DNA of 64,000 nt from Megasphaera paucivorans (GTDB taxonomy: Bacteria > Bacillota > Negativicutes > Veillonellales > Megasphaeraceae). Where the stretch lies: positions 1 through 64,000 of the forward strand of contig NZ_FNHQ01000016.1 of NCBI RefSeq assembly GCF_900103535.1, written 5' to 3'. Positions 52,513 to 64,000 of the stretch are shown here, in pieces. A program made the position numbers and the translations under genes. The stretch's first letter is position 1. Each line of letters begins with the position of its first letter. The notes below the pieces were generated by a model. It was not told the origin of the DNA, ran no database searches, and saw nothing but the letters and a program-made list of their open reading frames with translations.

Positions 52513-52794
52513 GTAATACCTCCCTAGTCATTTCATCCTTGGCCCGATTTAAGACTGACCGCACCCATTCATTGCTGATTCTGCAGGAACCAACGTCCGA
52601 TATGGCTGCGCTTGTCCCTACTACACGGAGATGCCGGCAATTTTTTTTCTTCGGCTTATCCAGATTGTACTTTCTACCGTCAGCAATCCATACATACGGA
52701 TAATCCAATTTACCAACAACTACATATAAACCTTTTTTATCTTTTCCTGCACAGCTTTCTACTGCTGTACCGACTGGAATCGTAACTTTTTCCA

Positions 52795-52795
<1 letters not shown>
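52505..52795 (-). CDS. KOW-domain RNA-binding protein (L14e-like)
   Basis: 96 residues with a KOW/L14e-type N-terminus ([20 protein letters not shown]) and a basic middle. This is the small protein often found between map and infA in Firmicutes. Its precise role at the ribosome is unknown. It overlaps map by one base and infA by 8 bp. Confidence 0.85.
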
Positions 52796-54206
<1,411 letters not shown>

Positions 54207-55469
54207 TTATTTCATAAACCCTTGATACTGTTTTGTCAGAACCAAAGATTCCGCCTGCTTCATTGTGTCAATAGCAACACCAACAACAATCAGCAGCGCT
54301 GTACCACCAAAATAAACACCTTGGATTCCCGTAAGCCAACCGATAAAGTTCGGAAGGATCGCGATAAACGCCAAGAAAAATGCACCGGCAAGAGTAATTC
54401 TCGTCATAATTCTATCAATGTACGTTGCCGTCGGTTTACCTGGCCGTATCCCAGGAATAAATCCACCGTATTTCTGCATGTTTTCAGTCATTTGCGGTAT
54501 GTTCAGCGTAATAGCCGTATAGAAATAAGTAAAGAAAATGATCAGAAAAGCGTAAATAATCGTGTTGCTAATTGTACCCCAAGCAAAGAAACTTGCCAAC
54601 GTCTGTACCCAGCCAATTTGAACAAATTGACCGATGGTAATCGGAAACATAAGTACAGAAGAAGCAAAAATGATGGGAATAACGCCCGCCTGATTTACTT
54701 TCAACGGAATATGTGTCGTATGACCGCCATACATTTTTCGTCCAACAATTCGTTTCGCGTATTGAACGGAAACACGACGCGTACCTTGCGTCACTTCTAC
54801 AACAACGACAATCATCAAAATAGCAATGACCGCAAACAACAAGGCTTGGAATATATTGATTGTTCCTGCCTGAATATACTTATAAACTGTTACCGCTCCA
54901 TCAGGAAAGCGTGCTACGATACCGGCAAAGATAATGAGAGAAATCCCATTACCAATACCACCGGCTGTAATCTGGTCACCCAGCCACATGAGAAAACAAG
55001 TCCCGGCTGTCAATATGATGGAAATCATCAATACCATAGCCCAACTGTTATCAACAAGAGCATTGTTAACCTTAAGCGCATAACTCATGGCAAATGCCTG
55101 TATAAAACCAAGAAAAACCGTACCGTAACGCGTAACCTTTTGAATCTTTTCGCGGCCGTCTTGGTTATCCTTTGCCCACTGTTCAAACGTAGGCACTACA
55201 GATGTCAACAGCTGCATGATAATGGACGCGTTGATATATGGCGTAATGCTCATGGCCAATACAGAGAATTTACTGAGGGCCCCGCCTGAAAACAAGTCCA
55301 ACAATCCGAACAAGTTACCACTGCTGAATAAGTTTTCGATTACGGAGGCGTCCACTCCGGGGACCGGAATATGGACACCAAGTCGAAAGATTACAAACAT
55401 AATCAGCGTAAACACCGCACGCTTACGGAGTTCCGCAACATGTATGATGTTCGAGAGGCCTTCTAACAA
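54207..55469 (-). CDS. secY: preprotein translocase subunit SecY
   Basis: 420 residues with ten membrane helices. It includes GVDASVIENLF, SIMQLLT-type SIIMQLLTSVVPTFE, RKMYGGHTTHIPLKVNQAGV and GFIPGIRPGKPTATYID. The start is a TTG at 55469 with GAGGTGATTTAA upstream, directly after the rplO stop. It forms the protein channel of the plasma membrane. Confidence 0.97.
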   Translation of the reverse strand: MLEGLSNIIHVAELRKRAVFTLIMFVIFRLGVHIPVPGVDASVIENLFSSGNLFGLLDLFSGGALSKFSVLAMSITPYINASIIMQLLTSVVPTFEQWAKDNQDGREKIQKVTRYGTVFLGFIQAFAMSYALKVNNALVDNSWAMVLMISIILTAGTCFLMWLGDQITAGGIGNGISLIIFAGIVARFPDGAVTVYKYIQAGTINIFQALLFAVIAILMIVVVVEVTQGTRRVSVQYAKRIVGRKMYGGHTTHIPLKVNQAGVIPIIFASSVLMFPITIGQFVQIGWVQTLASFFAWGTISNTIIYAFLIIFFTYFYTAITLNIPQMTENMQKYGGFIPGIRPGKPTATYIDRIMTRITLAGAFFLAFIAILPNFIGWLTGIQGVYFGGTALLIVVGVAIDTMKQAESLVLTKQYQGFMK

Positions 55470-55910
55470 TTAAATCACCTCTACCTTACCACCAGCTGCT
55501 TCAATTTTCTGTTGCGCCGACTTAGTAAAACCTTGAGCTTGAACAGTCAGAGATTTTTCTAAATCTCCGTTACCCAAGATACGGATACCGTCGCGAACAT
55601 TTTTTAGAATACCTGCTTCAACCAAAGCAACGGGATCAACCGTAACACCGCTTTCAAAACGATTCAAAACAGAAACGTTAATTTCGGCATACTGTTTGGC
55701 AAAAACATTTTTGAAACCACGTTTTGGGAGCAACCGATACAACGGCATCTGGCCACCTTCGAAGCCCGGACGTGTACCACCGCCACTACGGGAGTTTTGC
55801 CCTTTCATGCCTTTGCCGGCAGTTTTACCGTTACCGGAACCCAAACCACGGCCAATGCGAGTCCGTTTTTTTGTCGAACCCGGAACAACACTCATTTCAT
55901 GAAGTTTCAT
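55470..55910 (-). CDS. rplO: 50S ribosomal protein L15
   Basis: 146 residues: [20 protein letters not shown] then [18 protein letters not shown] and NSRSGG, the basic glycine-rich N-terminus that snakes into the 23S rRNA. It ends one base before the secY start. Confidence 0.98.
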   Translation of the reverse strand: MKLHEMSVVPGSTKKRTRIGRGLGSGNGKTAGKGMKGQNSRSGGGTRPGFEGGQMPLYRLLPKRGFKNVFAKQYAEINVSVLNRFESGVTVDPVALVEAGILKNVRDGIRILGNGDLEKSLTVQAQGFTKSAQQKIEAAGGKVEVI

Positions 55911-55930
55911 TCAGCGCACCTCCTTCTATA

Positions 55931-56110
55931 TTAAATTTCTTCTACAGTTACTAAATGTCTTACTTTATGAAGCATCCCATTAATCTGTGGGGTAGCTTCC
56001 TTAATTACTTGCGAATTTGTCTTATGAAGCCCAAGAGCTATTACTGTTGCACGCTGGTCCTGAGGACGCCCGGCAACACTCTTGGTAAGAGTAATTTTTA
56101 CCTGAGCCAT
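55931..56110 (-). CDS. rpmD: 50S ribosomal protein L30
   Basis: 59 residues: [33 protein letters not shown] and [10 protein letters not shown]-type [24 protein letters not shown] precedes ATG. It is the bacterial L30 (not the larger L30e type) in its usual place between rpsE and rplO. Confidence 0.97.
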   Translation of the reverse strand: MAQVKITLTKSVAGRPQDQRATVIALGLHKTNSQVIKEATPQINGMLHKVRHLVTVEEI

Positions 56111-56127
56111 TACTTATAATCCTCCTC

Positions 56128-56631
56128 TTAACAACCGTAAATTTCTTCTACAGTCTTACCACGGAGTTCAGCTACCTTATTAACATCTTTAAGTTCGCTT
56201 AAACCAGTCAAGGTTGCCTGTACCATATTGTTCGGGTTCGAGGAACCGAGAGATCTTGTAAGAATATTACGAACACCTACTAATTCCAATACAGCACGAA
56301 CAGGGCCGCCGGCAATAACGCCAGTACCTTCAGAAGCCGGTTTCAAGAGAACTTTACCGGCACCAAATACGCCTGTTATTTCGTGAGGAATAGTGCCGTT
56401 TTTAAGAGGAACAAAAATCATATTCTTCTTAGCATCTTCGACACCTTTACGGATAGCTTCGGGAACTTCGCCGGCTTTACCTAATCCTGCGCCTACTTTA
56501 CCATTGCCGTCACCGACAACTACAAGAGCACTGAAGGAAAAACGGCGGCCGCCTTTTACTACTTTAGCTACACGGTTGATAAATACTACATTTTCTTGCA
56601 AATCACTTGCTTCACGGTCATTTCTAGCCAT
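56128..56631 (-). CDS. rpsE: 30S ribosomal protein S5
   Basis: 167 residues: [40 protein letters not shown] and [20 protein letters not shown]. It takes part in decoding fidelity; spectinomycin-resistance positions lie in the N-terminal loop. Confidence 0.98.
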   Translation of the reverse strand: MARNDREASDLQENVVFINRVAKVVKGGRRFSFSALVVVGDGNGKVGAGLGKAGEVPEAIRKGVEDAKKNMIFVPLKNGTIPHEITGVFGAGKVLLKPASEGTGVIAGGPVRAVLELVGVRNILTRSLGSSNPNNMVQATLTGLSELKDVNKVAELRGKTVEEIYGC

Positions 56632-56648
56632 GTGTTATTTCCTCCTTA

Positions 56649-57020
56649 TTAGAATTTTAAGCCTGCTTCACGAGCACCGTCAGCCAAAGAAGCTACCCGG
56701 CCGTGATATACATACCCGCTGCGGTCGAAAATGACCGTAGTGATACCTTTTTCCAATGCACGTTCGCCAACAAGTTTACCGACTAATTTAGCTACTTCAG
56801 CGTTGCCACCGTAAGCAGCCTGTTCTTTGATCGCCTTATCCAAAGAACTGGCAGATACGAGTGTAACACCCTTTTTATCATCAATAATCTGTGCATAAAT
56901 ATTGGAAAGGCTGCGGAAAACGTTCAAACGCGGACGTTCTGCCGTGCCAACTATGTTTTTACGTATACGCCAATGACGCTTTACGCGAATTACATTCTTA
57001 CTAGCCTTCAAGGAATTCAC
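56649..57020 (-). CDS. rplR: 50S ribosomal protein L18
   Basis: 123 residues: [20 protein letters not shown] and [19 protein letters not shown]. It binds 5S rRNA. AAAGGAGTGAATT before ATG; 17 bp separates it from rpsE. Confidence 0.98.
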   Translation of the reverse strand: MNSLKASKNVIRVKRHWRIRKNIVGTAERPRLNVFRSLSNIYAQIIDDKKGVTLVSASSLDKAIKEQAAYGGNAEVAKLVGKLVGERALEKGITTVIFDRSGYVYHGRVASLADGAREAGLKF

Positions 57021-57052
57021 TCCTTTCTTCTATTTAAAACTTAAAATGTTAA

Positions 57053-57595
57053 TTATTTTTTCAAACCGGCTTTACCAGCCTTACGACGAACATGTTCACC
57101 CACATATCTGATACCTTTTCCCTTATATGGTTCAGGCAAGCGATATCCGCGGATTTTGGCAGCAAATTCACCAACATGTTCTTTATTTGCACCGGAAACA
57201 ACAATTAATGTTGCTGATGGGCATTCAACGCTAATGCCTTCTGGAGCATCTAATTCAAGTGGATGAGAAAAACCAAGCGTCAAAGCCAATTTTTGACCTT
57301 TCATCTGCGCTCTGTAACCTACCCCTTGAATTTCCAATTCCTTCTTAAAACCATCGGTAACACCGACAACCATATTATGGATCAGTGCACGAGTCAAACC
57401 GTGGAGTGCACGGTGTTGTTTTTCTTCAGAAGGACGTTCAACGGTAATAACATTGTCTTGTATATTAACCTTCATATCCTGGTGGAGTGTACGGGTTAAT
57501 TCGCCTTTCGGGCCTTTTACTGCAATAAACTGGCCATCTAAGGTTACCTTTACGCCTGCCGGGATATCAATAGGCATTCTACCAATTCGTGACAT
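57053..57595 (-). CDS. rplF: 50S ribosomal protein L6
   Basis: 180 residues from ATG 57595, chosen because TTTGGAGGTGTCAAT precedes the conserved [20 protein letters not shown]; the frame runs to 57640 into rps[21 protein letters not shown] is the C-terminal signature. It lies near the factor-binding site. Confidence 0.97.
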   Translation of the reverse strand: MSRIGRMPIDIPAGVKVTLDGQFIAVKGPKGELTRTLHQDMKVNIQDNVITVERPSEEKQHRALHGLTRALIHNMVVGVTDGFKKELEIQGVGYRAQMKGQKLALTLGFSHPLELDAPEGISVECPSATLIVVSGANKEHVGEFAAKIRGYRLPEPYKGKGIRYVGEHVRRKAGKAGLKK

Positions 57596-57614
57596 ATTGA
57601 CACCTCCAAATAAT

Positions 57615-58007
57615 TTACCAGACGTAAGCGATAACTTCACCGCCCAAACCTAGTTTACGAGCTTTCTTATCGCTCATAACGCCCTGGGACGTGGAAATAA
57701 CCGCAATTCCCAAACCACCGAGAACGCGTGGAAGTTCTTCCTGTTTTGCATATACGCGCAGGCCCGGTTTGGAAATTCTCTTGATGCCGGTAATAACTTT
57801 TTCTTTATTTGAACCATATTTCAACGTAACTTTTAACGTTTTGCCTTCATTTACGGACTCGTAATTTTTCACGAAACCTTCTTCTTTCAAAATATCAAGC
57901 ACGGCAGCTTTCATCGTCGAAGCAGGCATTTCTACTTTTTCGTGATATGCCGAGTTAGCGTTACGGATTCTGGTGAGCATATCCGCAATCGGATCGGACA
58001 TTACCAT
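57615..58007 (-). CDS. rpsH: 30S ribosomal protein S8
   Basis: 130 residues: [20 protein letters not shown] and C-terminal [20 protein letters not shown]. It binds the central domain of 16S rRNA and, in some species, represses the spc operon. Confidence 0.97.
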   Translation of the reverse strand: MVMSDPIADMLTRIRNANSAYHEKVEMPASTMKAAVLDILKEEGFVKNYESVNEGKTLKVTLKYGSNKEKVITGIKRISKPGLRVYAKQEELPRVLGGLGIAVISTSQGVMSDKKARKLGLGGEVIAYVW

Positions 58008-58036
58008 AATCTAAAAACCTCCCTCCATTAATCGAG

Positions 58037-58306
58037 TTACCAACTGGCCTTCTTAACGCCAGGAATCTGCCCTTTATAAGCCAATTCACGGAACGTAATG
58101 CGGCAGATACCAAATTTACGCATATAACCGTGAGGACGACCAGTCACCTGACAACGATTGTGCAGGCGTACCGGAGAAGCATTGGCAGGCAGCTTAGAAA
58201 GTGCTTCATAATCACCCTTTGCCTTCAGTTCAGCACGGAGCTTCGCATAGCGGGCAACCATTTTTTCACGTTTTTTTTCACGTTCAAGCATAGACTTCTT
58301 TGCCAT
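58037..58306 (-). CDS. rpsN: 30S ribosomal protein S14 (zinc-less long form)
   Basis: 89 residues: [20 protein letters not shown] and C-terminal [20 protein letters not shown]. The two CxxC zinc motifs of the short form are absent, so it is the longer type. It is normally positioned between rplE and rpsH. Confidence 0.96.
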   Translation of the reverse strand: MAKKSMLEREKKREKMVARYAKLRAELKAKGDYEALSKLPANASPVRLHNRCQVTGRPHGYMRKFGICRITFRELAYKGQIPGVKKASW

Positions 58307-58321
58307 GTATGTATTTCCTCC

Positions 58322-58864
58322 TTATTGCTTTTCGAAAGGCATGCCCATCAACGTCAGCATATAGCGGCTTTCTTCATCCGTTTCAGCTGTTGTAACGATG
58401 GTAATATCCATGCCACGGGCTTTATCAATTTTATCATATTCAATTTCCGGGAAAATCAATTGCTCTTTCAGGCCGAGTGTATAATTACCACGACCATCGA
58501 ACCCGGTAGCGCTTACGCCGTGAAAATCACGAACGCGAGGCAAAGACAAGTTCATCAATTTATCAAGGAATTCATACATACGTTGTCCACGCAATGTAAC
58601 TTTGCACCCAAGGGGCATTCCTTCACGGATTTTAAATGCCGCAATAGATTTTTTTGCTTTCGTAATAATCGGTTTCTGACCGGAAATGATAGTCATATCA
58701 CTTGCAGCAGCATCTAAAGCTTTGGAATTAGTAACAGCTTCACCAATAGCCATATTGATAACGACCTTCGTAACTTTAGGAATCTGCATAACATTTTTAT
58801 AACTGTATTTTTCCTGTAATCCTTTCACAACCTCGGAAAGGTATTTGTCTTTTAATCTGGACAC
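58322..58864 (-). CDS. rplE: 50S ribosomal protein L5
   Basis: 180 residues. The start is taken as GTG 58864 ([20 protein letters not shown]) because GGGAGGG is eight bases upstream; TTG 58870 is too near. [20 protein letters not shown] near the end is typical. It binds 5S rRNA and touches the P-site tRNA. Confidence 0.96.
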   Translation of the reverse strand: MSRLKDKYLSEVVKGLQEKYSYKNVMQIPKVTKVVINMAIGEAVTNSKALDAAASDMTIISGQKPIITKAKKSIAAFKIREGMPLGCKVTLRGQRMYEFLDKLMNLSLPRVRDFHGVSATGFDGRGNYTLGLKEQLIFPEIEYDKIDKARGMDITIVTTAETDEESRYMLTLMGMPFEKQ

Positions 58865-58892
58865 TCTCAAGGCCCTCCCTTCTTCTTATGTA

Positions 58893-59210
58893 TTAAATAG
58901 CTTTACCGCTCTTAACAGCAGTGCGAACTTTCGTTCCATCGGCCTGTTGTACCATTTTAACACGAGTCGGTTTGCCGCTTTCAGGATCTACGAGCATGAC
59001 ATTGGAGACATGAATAGCTGCTTCCTTTGTAACAATGCCACCTTGAGGATTGTTCTGAGTCGGTTTAGTATGGCGCTTAACTTGATTAATGCCTTCTATT
59101 ACAACGCGGTTTTTCTTCGGATATGCCGCAATGATTTTACCTTTTTTGCCTTTTTCTTTACCAGCGATAACGATTACCGTATCACCTGTTTTAACACGCA
59201 ATTTTGCCAT
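58893..59210 (-). CDS. rplX: 50S ribosomal protein L24
   Basis: 105 residues from ATG 59210 after GGGGAGGTGTTGTCA; the frame opens nine bases earlier. [20 protein letters not shown] is the KOW motif. It starts 50S assembly. Confidence 0.97.
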   Translation of the reverse strand: MAKLRVKTGDTVIVIAGKEKGKKGKIIAAYPKKNRVVIEGINQVKRHTKPTQNNPQGGIVTKEAAIHVSNVMLVDPESGKPTRVKMVQQADGTKVRTAVKSGKAI

Positions 59211-59227
59211 TGACAACACCTCCCCGC

Positions 59228-59596
59228 TTATAATACTTCCGGAGCCAGGGAGATAATTTTCATGAAATCTTTATCACGTAATTCTCTGGCAACGGGCCCA
59301 AAAATACGAGTCCCTTTAGGGCTCTTATCTGTATTTATCACAACAGCTGCGTTTTCATCGAAACGGATGTAAGAACCGTCGGCACGACGCAATCCCTTTT
59401 TCGAACGAACGATAACAGCCTTCACTACGTCACCTTTCTTAACAACGCCACCGGGTGCTGCGTCTTTAACAGAAGCAGTAATGATATCGCCAATGTTACC
59501 AAACTTGCGATATGAACCACCCATGACCTGGATGCACAAGATTTTCTTGGCACCGGTGTTATCGGCAACATTCAACATAGTTTCTTGCTGAATCAT
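59228..59596 (-). CDS. rplN: 50S ribosomal protein L14
   Basis: 122 residues: [20 protein letters not shown] and [20 protein letters not shown]-type [20 protein letters not shown]. It lies at the subunit interface and binds the ribosome silencing factor. Confidence 0.98.
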   Translation of the reverse strand: MIQQETMLNVADNTGAKKILCIQVMGGSYRKFGNIGDIITASVKDAAPGGVVKKGDVVKAVIVRSKKGLRRADGSYIRFDENAAVVINTDKSPKGTRIFGPVARELRDKDFMKIISLAPEVL

Positions 59597-59621
59597 GGCT
59601 TTACCTCCTAATTTCTCAAGC

Positions 59622-59876
59622 TTATTGAGCTTTTTCTACAATATTTACAACTCTCCAATGTTTTTGTTTAGACAAAGGACGAGTTTCTTCAATGCGTACG
59701 ATATCTCCCATATGGCATTCGTTGTTTTCATCATGAGCCTTAAACTTTACAGTCGTAATCATCGGCTTTTTGTATAATTTGTGCTGTTCTTTATATTCCA
59801 CAGCTACAACGACAGTCTTATCCATCTTATCGCTGACAACTTTACCTATGCGGATTTTCCGTTCATTTCTTTCCAT
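59622..59876 (-). CDS. rpsQ: 30S ribosomal protein S17
   Basis: 84 residues, OB fold: [20 protein letters not shown] and [20 protein letters not shown]. It binds the 5' domain of 16S rRNA. In its usual place after rpmC. Confidence 0.97.
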   Translation of the reverse strand: MERNERKIRIGKVVSDKMDKTVVVAVEYKEQHKLYKKPMITTVKFKAHDENNECHMGDIVRIEETRPLSKQKHWRVVNIVEKAQ

Positions 59877-59919
59877 ATGTGCCTGTGACCTCCTTTTAGA
59901 TTTCCAATTATATAAAATA

Positions 59920-60120
59920 CTACGCTTGCGCTTTCAGTTCTGCTTCACGCTGTACCGTTTTGATGCGGGCAATAGTTGTCTTAACTTCGCGGATGCGCAT
60001 TGGATTTTCTAATTGGCCGGTCGCATGTTGAAAACGGAGGTTAAACAATTCTTCTTTAAGGCTAACCACCTTTTCGTCCATTTCGGCAGCACTCAGAGCA
60101 CGGATTTCTTTAACCTTCAT
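59920..60120 (-). CDS. rpmC: 50S ribosomal protein L29
   Basis: 66 residues from ATG 60120 ([20 protein letters not shown]), with AGGTGG eight bases upstream inside rplP; the frame is open to 60132. [20 protein letters not shown] is the family core. It overlaps the rplP end. Confidence 0.96.
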   Translation of the reverse strand: MKVKEIRALSAAEMDEKVVSLKEELFNLRFQHATGQLENPMRIREVKTTIARIKTVQREAELKAQA

Positions 60121-60547
60121 TTGTGTCACCACCTAATTCCTGACCTTTTTTAACAAATTTAGTTCTAATCGGTAATTTATGACCGGCAAGACGCATAGCT
60201 TCACGAGCAACTTCTTCCGTTACACCGTTCATTTCGAACAAAACACGACCCGGTTTAACTACAGCTACCCAGTATTCTGGTGCGCCTTTACCTTTACCCA
60301 TACGAGTTTCAGCCGGTTTTTTGGTGATTGGCTTATCCGGGAAAATCTTGATCCAAACTTTACCACCACGTTTGATATAACGAGTCATTGCAATACGGGA
60401 AGCTTCAATCTGACGGTTAGTAATCCAGGACGGTTCCAAAGCAATCAGACCGTATTCGCCATGTGCAACGGTATTACCGCGCATAGCCTTGCCTTTCATA
60501 CGTCCACGGAACTGCTTCCGATGTTTAACACGTTTTGGAATCAACAT
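60110..60547 (-). CDS. rplP: 50S ribosomal protein L16
   Basis: 145 residues: [40 protein letters not shown] and [16 protein letters not shown]. It is near the A-site tRNA elbow. Its start shares a base with the rpsC stop. Confidence 0.98.
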   Translation of the reverse strand: MLIPKRVKHRKQFRGRMKGKAMRGNTVAHGEYGLIALEPSWITNRQIEASRIAMTRYIKRGGKVWIKIFPDKPITKKPAETRMGKGKGAPEYWVAVVKPGRVLFEMNGVTEEVAREAMRLAGHKLPIRTKFVKKGQELGGDTNEG

Positions 60548-61218
60548 CAGGCTTCACTCCCTTCATGCTTTTTCTGCGGAGCTTTTTTAGCTTCCGGCAA
60601 GATTTCACCTTTGTAGATCCAGCATTTGACACCAATACAGCCATAAGTTGTATGAGCTTCGGCCAAACCGTAATCAATATCGGCACGAATCGTATGCAGA
60701 GGGATAGATCCATCACGAACGCTTTCACGGCGAGCAATTTCAGCCCCGCCTAAACGACCGGAACACATAATCTTAACACCCTTAGCACCCATACGCATAC
60801 TGCGAGTAACAGACTGCTTCATAGCACGTCGGAAACCAATACGCCGTTCCAACTGGCTGGCAACATTTTCAGCCACAAGAGTAGCGTCCAATTCCGCCTG
60901 CTTAATTTCAGCAATATTTACATCGACTGTTTTATCCGTAAAAGCCTTTAATGCCTTTTTGATATCTTCGATGCCAGCACCGCCGCGACCAATGACCATA
61001 CCTGGTTTTGCAGTGTGGATAATCAATTTTATTCTTTTTGCAGAACGTTCAATTTCTATACGAGAAATGCCTGCAATGTATAGCTGTTTCTTTAAGAATT
61101 CACGGATTTTAACGTCTTCGTTCAAAAGTGTTGCATAATCTTTTTCAGCATACCATTTGGCATCCCAGGGTTTTACAACACCAACACGTAATCCATGGGG
61201 ATTAACTTTTTGACCCAC
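60547..61218 (-). CDS. rpsC: 30S ribosomal protein S3
   Basis: 223 residues: [20 protein letters not shown], a KH domain ([20 protein letters not shown]) and the S3 C-terminal domain to [15 protein letters not shown]. It lines the mRNA entry tunnel. Confidence 0.98.
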   Translation of the reverse strand: MGQKVNPHGLRVGVVKPWDAKWYAEKDYATLLNEDVKIREFLKKQLYIAGISRIEIERSAKRIKLIIHTAKPGMVIGRGGAGIEDIKKALKAFTDKTVDVNIAEIKQAELDATLVAENVASQLERRIGFRRAMKQSVTRSMRMGAKGVKIMCSGRLGGAEIARRESVRDGSIPLHTIRADIDYGLAEAHTTYGCIGVKCWIYKGEILPEAKKAPQKKHEGSEA

Positions 61219-61231
61219 TACGTTTCCCTCC

Positions 61232-61567
61232 TTATGCTCTTTCTTTTACTACAACAGTCACATGACTGGCATGCTTCAAAATCTTAAAGGCCTGTCCACG
61301 GCTGCGAGGATGAACTCGTTTCATCGTGGAATCCTGATCAACAAAGATTTCAGAAACATATAAATTATCAACATTCATATCATAATTGTGTTCCGCATTC
61401 GCCACAGCAGAGCGTAATACTTTTTCTACTACGCGGGAACCAACTTTCGGTGTGAATTTTAAAATATTGAAAGCTTCACCGACGTTTTTGCCCCGAATTA
61501 AGTCAACAACAATCCGGATCTTACGGGGAGCTATGCGGATGTGTTTAGCAATTGCTTTTGCTTCCAT
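61232..61567 (-). CDS. rplV: 50S ribosomal protein L22
   Basis: 111 residues: [20 protein letters not shown] and [20 protein letters not shown]. Its hairpin reaches into the exit tunnel. Confidence 0.98.
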   Translation of the reverse strand: MEAKAIAKHIRIAPRKIRIVVDLIRGKNVGEAFNILKFTPKVGSRVVEKVLRSAVANAEHNYDMNVDNLYVSEIFVDQDSTMKRVHPRSRGQAFKILKHASHVTVVVKERA

Positions 61568-61585
61568 CGTTCGTTACCTCCCTTA

Positions 61586-61867
61586 TTATTGCGCACCCGT
61601 AACTTTTTCGGCTTTAGAATGGCCTTTAAAAGTACGTGTAGGAGCAAATTCGCCTAATTTATGACCAACCATGTCTTCTGTAATATATACAGGGACATGT
61701 TTCCGGCCGTCGTGAACAGCAATGGTATGACCTACAAAGCTAGGCAGAATAGTAGATGCACGAGACCAGGTTTTAACAACTTTTTTTTCATTGGCTTCAT
61801 TCATAGCATCGATCTTCTTAAGAAGATGATCTGCTACATATGGGCCTTTTTTTATGGATCTGGACAC
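61586..61867 (-). CDS. rpsS: 30S ribosomal protein S19
   Basis: 93 residues from GTG 61867 after [33 protein letters not shown] and [20 protein letters not shown]. It forms the head of the 30S with S13. Confidence 0.97.
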   Translation of the reverse strand: MSRSIKKGPYVADHLLKKIDAMNEANEKKVVKTWSRASTILPSFVGHTIAVHDGRKHVPVYITEDMVGHKLGEFAPTRTFKGHSKAEKVTGAQ

Positions 61868-61891
61868 TTATTTATCTCCTTTCCGGACCTA

Positions 61892-62719
61892 TTATTTACG
61901 TCTCTTCACGATAAATTTACTGGAAGCTTTCTTAGAATCACGTGTTTTAACACCATATGCAGGTTTACCCCAAGGAGTAACCGGGCGTTTACGGCCGACA
62001 GGAGACTTACCTTCACCACCGCCATGCGGATGGTCACACGGATTCATAACAACACCGCGGTTGCCAGGGCGAATACCCTTCCAGCGGGAACGACCAGCTT
62101 TGCCGATTGTTTGATTTTCATAATCAGTATTGCTGACAATACCAATAGTTGCCCGGCAATTAATATGAACTTGGCGCAATTCACCCGAAGGCATACGCAA
62201 AAGAGCATAATTTCCTTCTTTGGCGATAAGCTGTGCAGAAGTCCCTGCAGAGCGCACAAATTGAGCACCTTTACCAATTTTCAGTTCCACATTGTGTACC
62301 TGAGTACCAAGCGGAATTTTGCTCATCGGCAATGCATTGCCGATTTTAATATCCGAATCAGGGCCGCTGACAACAACATCGCCAACTTTCAGTCCGTTCG
62401 GAGCAAGAATATATTTCTTTTCTCCATCTGCATAAAACAGAAGTGCAATATTCGCTGAACGATTCGGATCATATTCAATCGTAGCTACTTTTGCCGGAAT
62501 ATTGTCTTTAATACGTTTGAAATCAATCAAACGATACCGGCGTTTATGTCCACCGCCTTGATGACGTACTGTCATCTTGCCGGTGTTATTACGACCGCCT
62601 TTGTTGGTCAACGGAGCCAGCAAAGATTTTTCCGGCTTGTTCGTCGTAACTTCTTCGAAAGTCGAAACAGTCATAAAACGACGACTAGCGGAATACGGTT
62701 TAAATGATTTAATGGCCAT
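61892..62719 (-). CDS. rplB: 50S ribosomal protein L2
   Basis: 275 residues: [40 protein letters not shown] near residue 225 with the conserved HGGG. It is part of the peptidyl-transferase surroundings. Confidence 0.98.
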   Translation of the reverse strand: MAIKSFKPYSASRRFMTVSTFEEVTTNKPEKSLLAPLTNKGGRNNTGKMTVRHQGGGHKRRYRLIDFKRIKDNIPAKVATIEYDPNRSANIALLFYADGEKKYILAPNGLKVGDVVVSGPDSDIKIGNALPMSKIPLGTQVHNVELKIGKGAQFVRSAGTSAQLIAKEGNYALLRMPSGELRQVHINCRATIGIVSNTDYENQTIGKAGRSRWKGIRPGNRGVVMNPCDHPHGGGEGKSPVGRKRPVTPWGKPAYGVKTRDSKKASSKFIVKRRK

Positions 62720-62750
62720 TTTGGTGCCTCCTCCTTTAATTCTCTATACC

Positions 62751-63035
62751 TTAAGCGCCTTCAAAGAATTCGATGGATTCGCCTTCCTTGAGAGTTACGA
62801 TGGCTTTTTTATAATCCGGGCGTTTGCCTTCATACTTACCCATGCGTTTCATTTTTCCCATCGTACGCAGTGTAGAAACGCTTTTGACTTTAACGCCAAA
62901 AACCTTTTCAACAGCCTTGCGAATTTCAATCTTATTGGCATGGAGCGGTACCTTAAATGTATATTTGCCATCAGACATCATCATTGTCGTTTTTTCAGTG
63001 ATGACCGGTTTTAACAAAATATCATGCATATCCAT
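62751..63035 (-). CDS. rplW: 50S ribosomal protein L23
   Basis: 94 residues: [20 protein letters not shown] and [20 protein letters not shown]. It lies at the tunnel exit where trigger factor and SRP dock. Its start overlaps the rplD stop. Confidence 0.98.
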   Translation of the reverse strand: MDMHDILLKPVITEKTTMMMSDGKYTFKVPLHANKIEIRKAVEKVFGVKVKSVSTLRTMGKMKRMGKYEGKRPDYKKAIVTLKEGESIEFFEGA

Positions 63036-63658
63036 TATGCGAGCACCTCCTCAATCTTAGCTACAGCGCTCTTTGTTACAAACAGCTTGGTGTAGTGGAG
63101 CAAATCAAAAATGTTCATGCCTTCTGCAGAAACAGATTTCACTCCTTTAATGTTGCGCGTGCAACGTGTCATAACATCATCACCATCAGTAATGAACAAT
63201 ACTTTTTCATCAGCAAATTTGAAGTTATTTACAATGTTAACAACTTCTTTAGTTTTTGCTGCTTCAAGTTTCAATTCATTAAGGATGAATAATTCACCCG
63301 TATTAACTTTATCACTCAACGCAGATTTTACTGCAAGGCGTCTAGCTTTGCGGGGCATCTTCTGTGCATAGTCACGAGGATGGGGACCGAAAACCGTACC
63401 GCCGCCAACCCACAATGGGCTGCGAATACTACCACAACGGGCCCGGCCGGTTCCTTTTTGTTTCCAAGGTTTCTTGCCGCCGCCACGGACCAGACCTCTG
63501 GTCTTTGTAGAATGCGTACCTAAGCGTTCATTAGCCAGCTGACGCAAAACAGCTTGTCGCATAACAGCTTCATTTACGTCAACGCCAAAAACGCTATCGT
63601 TTAATTCCATTTCACCGATTTGTGCACCGGTTATATCATATGTGCTTACTTTTGGCAT
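63035..63658 (-). CDS. rplD: 50S ribosomal protein L4
   Basis: 207 residues: [20 protein letters not shown] then [20 protein letters not shown], the loop that enters the exit tunnel. In some species L4 also regulates its operon. Confidence 0.98.
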   Translation of the reverse strand: MPKVSTYDITGAQIGEMELNDSVFGVDVNEAVMRQAVLRQLANERLGTHSTKTRGLVRGGGKKPWKQKGTGRARCGSIRSPLWVGGGTVFGPHPRDYAQKMPRKARRLAVKSALSDKVNTGELFILNELKLEAAKTKEVVNIVNNFKFADEKVLFITDGDDVMTRCTRNIKGVKSVSAEGMNIFDLLHYTKLFVTKSAVAKIEEVLA

Positions 63659-63690
63659 TATTAATTATCCTCCTTCCTGTTAGACAAATA

Positions 63691-64000
63691 TTAGAGCGGT
63701 TTTACCGTTTCACGAATCATGATCAGGCTGCCCTTTGCACCAGGAATACCGCCTTTGATCAAAAGCAGGTTCTTATCCATATCGACCTTTACGACAGAGA
63801 GATGAAGAACAGTTGCTTGATTTCCACCCATTTGTCCAGGAAGTTTCTTACCTTTAAGGACTCTACCGCAACCGCCACTAGACATAGCGCCGAGGGAACC
63901 AGGTTCACGATGAGATTTAGAACCGTGAGCCATAGGTCCGCGGTGAAAACCGTGCCGTTTGATAGTACCAGCAAACCCTTTGCCTTTGCTGGTGCCAATT
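63691..64000 (-). CDS. rplC: 50S ribosomal protein L3, C-terminal part (runs off the window)
   Basis: About 102 residues are inside the window: [40 protein letters not shown] and [18 protein letters not shown]. The N-terminus lies beyond 64000. The conserved GSxSHREPG segment makes the assignment safe. It begins the S10-type cluster seen here. Confidence 0.97.
   Translation of the reverse strand, partial: IGTSKGKGFAGTIKRHGFHRGPMAHGSKSHREPGSLGAMSSGGCGRVLKGKKLPGQMGGNQATVLHLSVVKVDMDKNLLLIKGGIPGAKGSLIMIRETVKPL

Noticed and set aside
54222-55289. A 355-codon plus-strand frame
   Set aside because: It is fully antisense to secY, very basic and low in hydrophobic order; a shadow of the real gene.
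61661-62458. Plus-strand frame of 265 codons
   Set aside because: Antisense to rpsS and rplB; codon-shadow of ribosomal genes.

Overview
The window comes from a low-to-moderate GC anaerobe, most likely a Negativicutes bacterium (Veillonella/Megasphaera/Dialister-like). I infer this from the Firmicutes-type S10-spc-alpha ribosomal gene order with secY-adk-map-KOW-infA, the ferredoxin-dependent 2-oxoacid oxidoreductase, and a butyrate-type CoA pathway. The genus is not proven by the sequence.

Bases 1-14.6 kb hold a catabolic operon on the minus strand, read from about 12.8 kb down to base 1. In order it encodes a four-subunit 2-oxoacid:ferredoxin oxidoreductase, 4-hydroxybutyryl-CoA dehydratase, thiolase, 3-hydroxyacyl-CoA dehydrogenase, crotonase, a class III CoA-transferase, an SDR dehydrogenase, an FAD-linked hydroxyacid dehydrogenase, an MFS carboxylate transporter and an acyl-CoA dehydrogenase. 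Together these could import a hydroxyacid, convert it to a CoA ester, and route it through crotonyl-CoA to acetyl-CoA or butyryl-CoA. Divergent from it is a LarA-like gene broken by a one-base slip in an A7 run.

Bases 14.9-47.6 kb are a mosaic accessory region that ends at a tRNA-Ser(GCU). It carries two paralogous tyrosine integrases (15.5 and 43.5 kb), relics of IS3, IS256 and IS200/IS605 elements, and two separated pieces of group II intron. A recombination module lies at 20.3-25 kb (DUF932, RadC, a PD-(D/E)XK nuclease, an Api92-like protein and an ERF annealing protein). A restriction-modification-like cluster lies at 27-34 kb (C5 methyltransferase, ParB-like, SNF2 helicase, DUF3883 nuclease-like, Vsr, HNH). 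At 35.3-38.5 kb a 1081-residue Mrr-nuclease/helical-repeat protein sits inside a split uvrX gene. A 688-residue protein of unknown function is at 40.3-42.3 kb, and an integrase/excisionase/replication-protein module at 43.5-47.3 kb.

The most unusual signal is a ~96-bp element that occurs four times. Each copy has three TGTCC boxes on a strict 9-bp pitch, an AT-rich centre of about 50 bp, then three GGACA boxes on the same 9-bp pitch. Two copies bracket the Api92-like gene and two bracket the 688-residue gene, so these genes look like cassettes between shared sites.

Bases 47.6-50 kb hold tRNA-Ser, two small DUF genes and a LysR regulator. Bases 50-64 kb hold the S10-spc-alpha ribosomal protein cluster on the minus strand, from rplQ back to a truncated rplC. 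rpsD is missing from its usual place between rpsK and rpoA.
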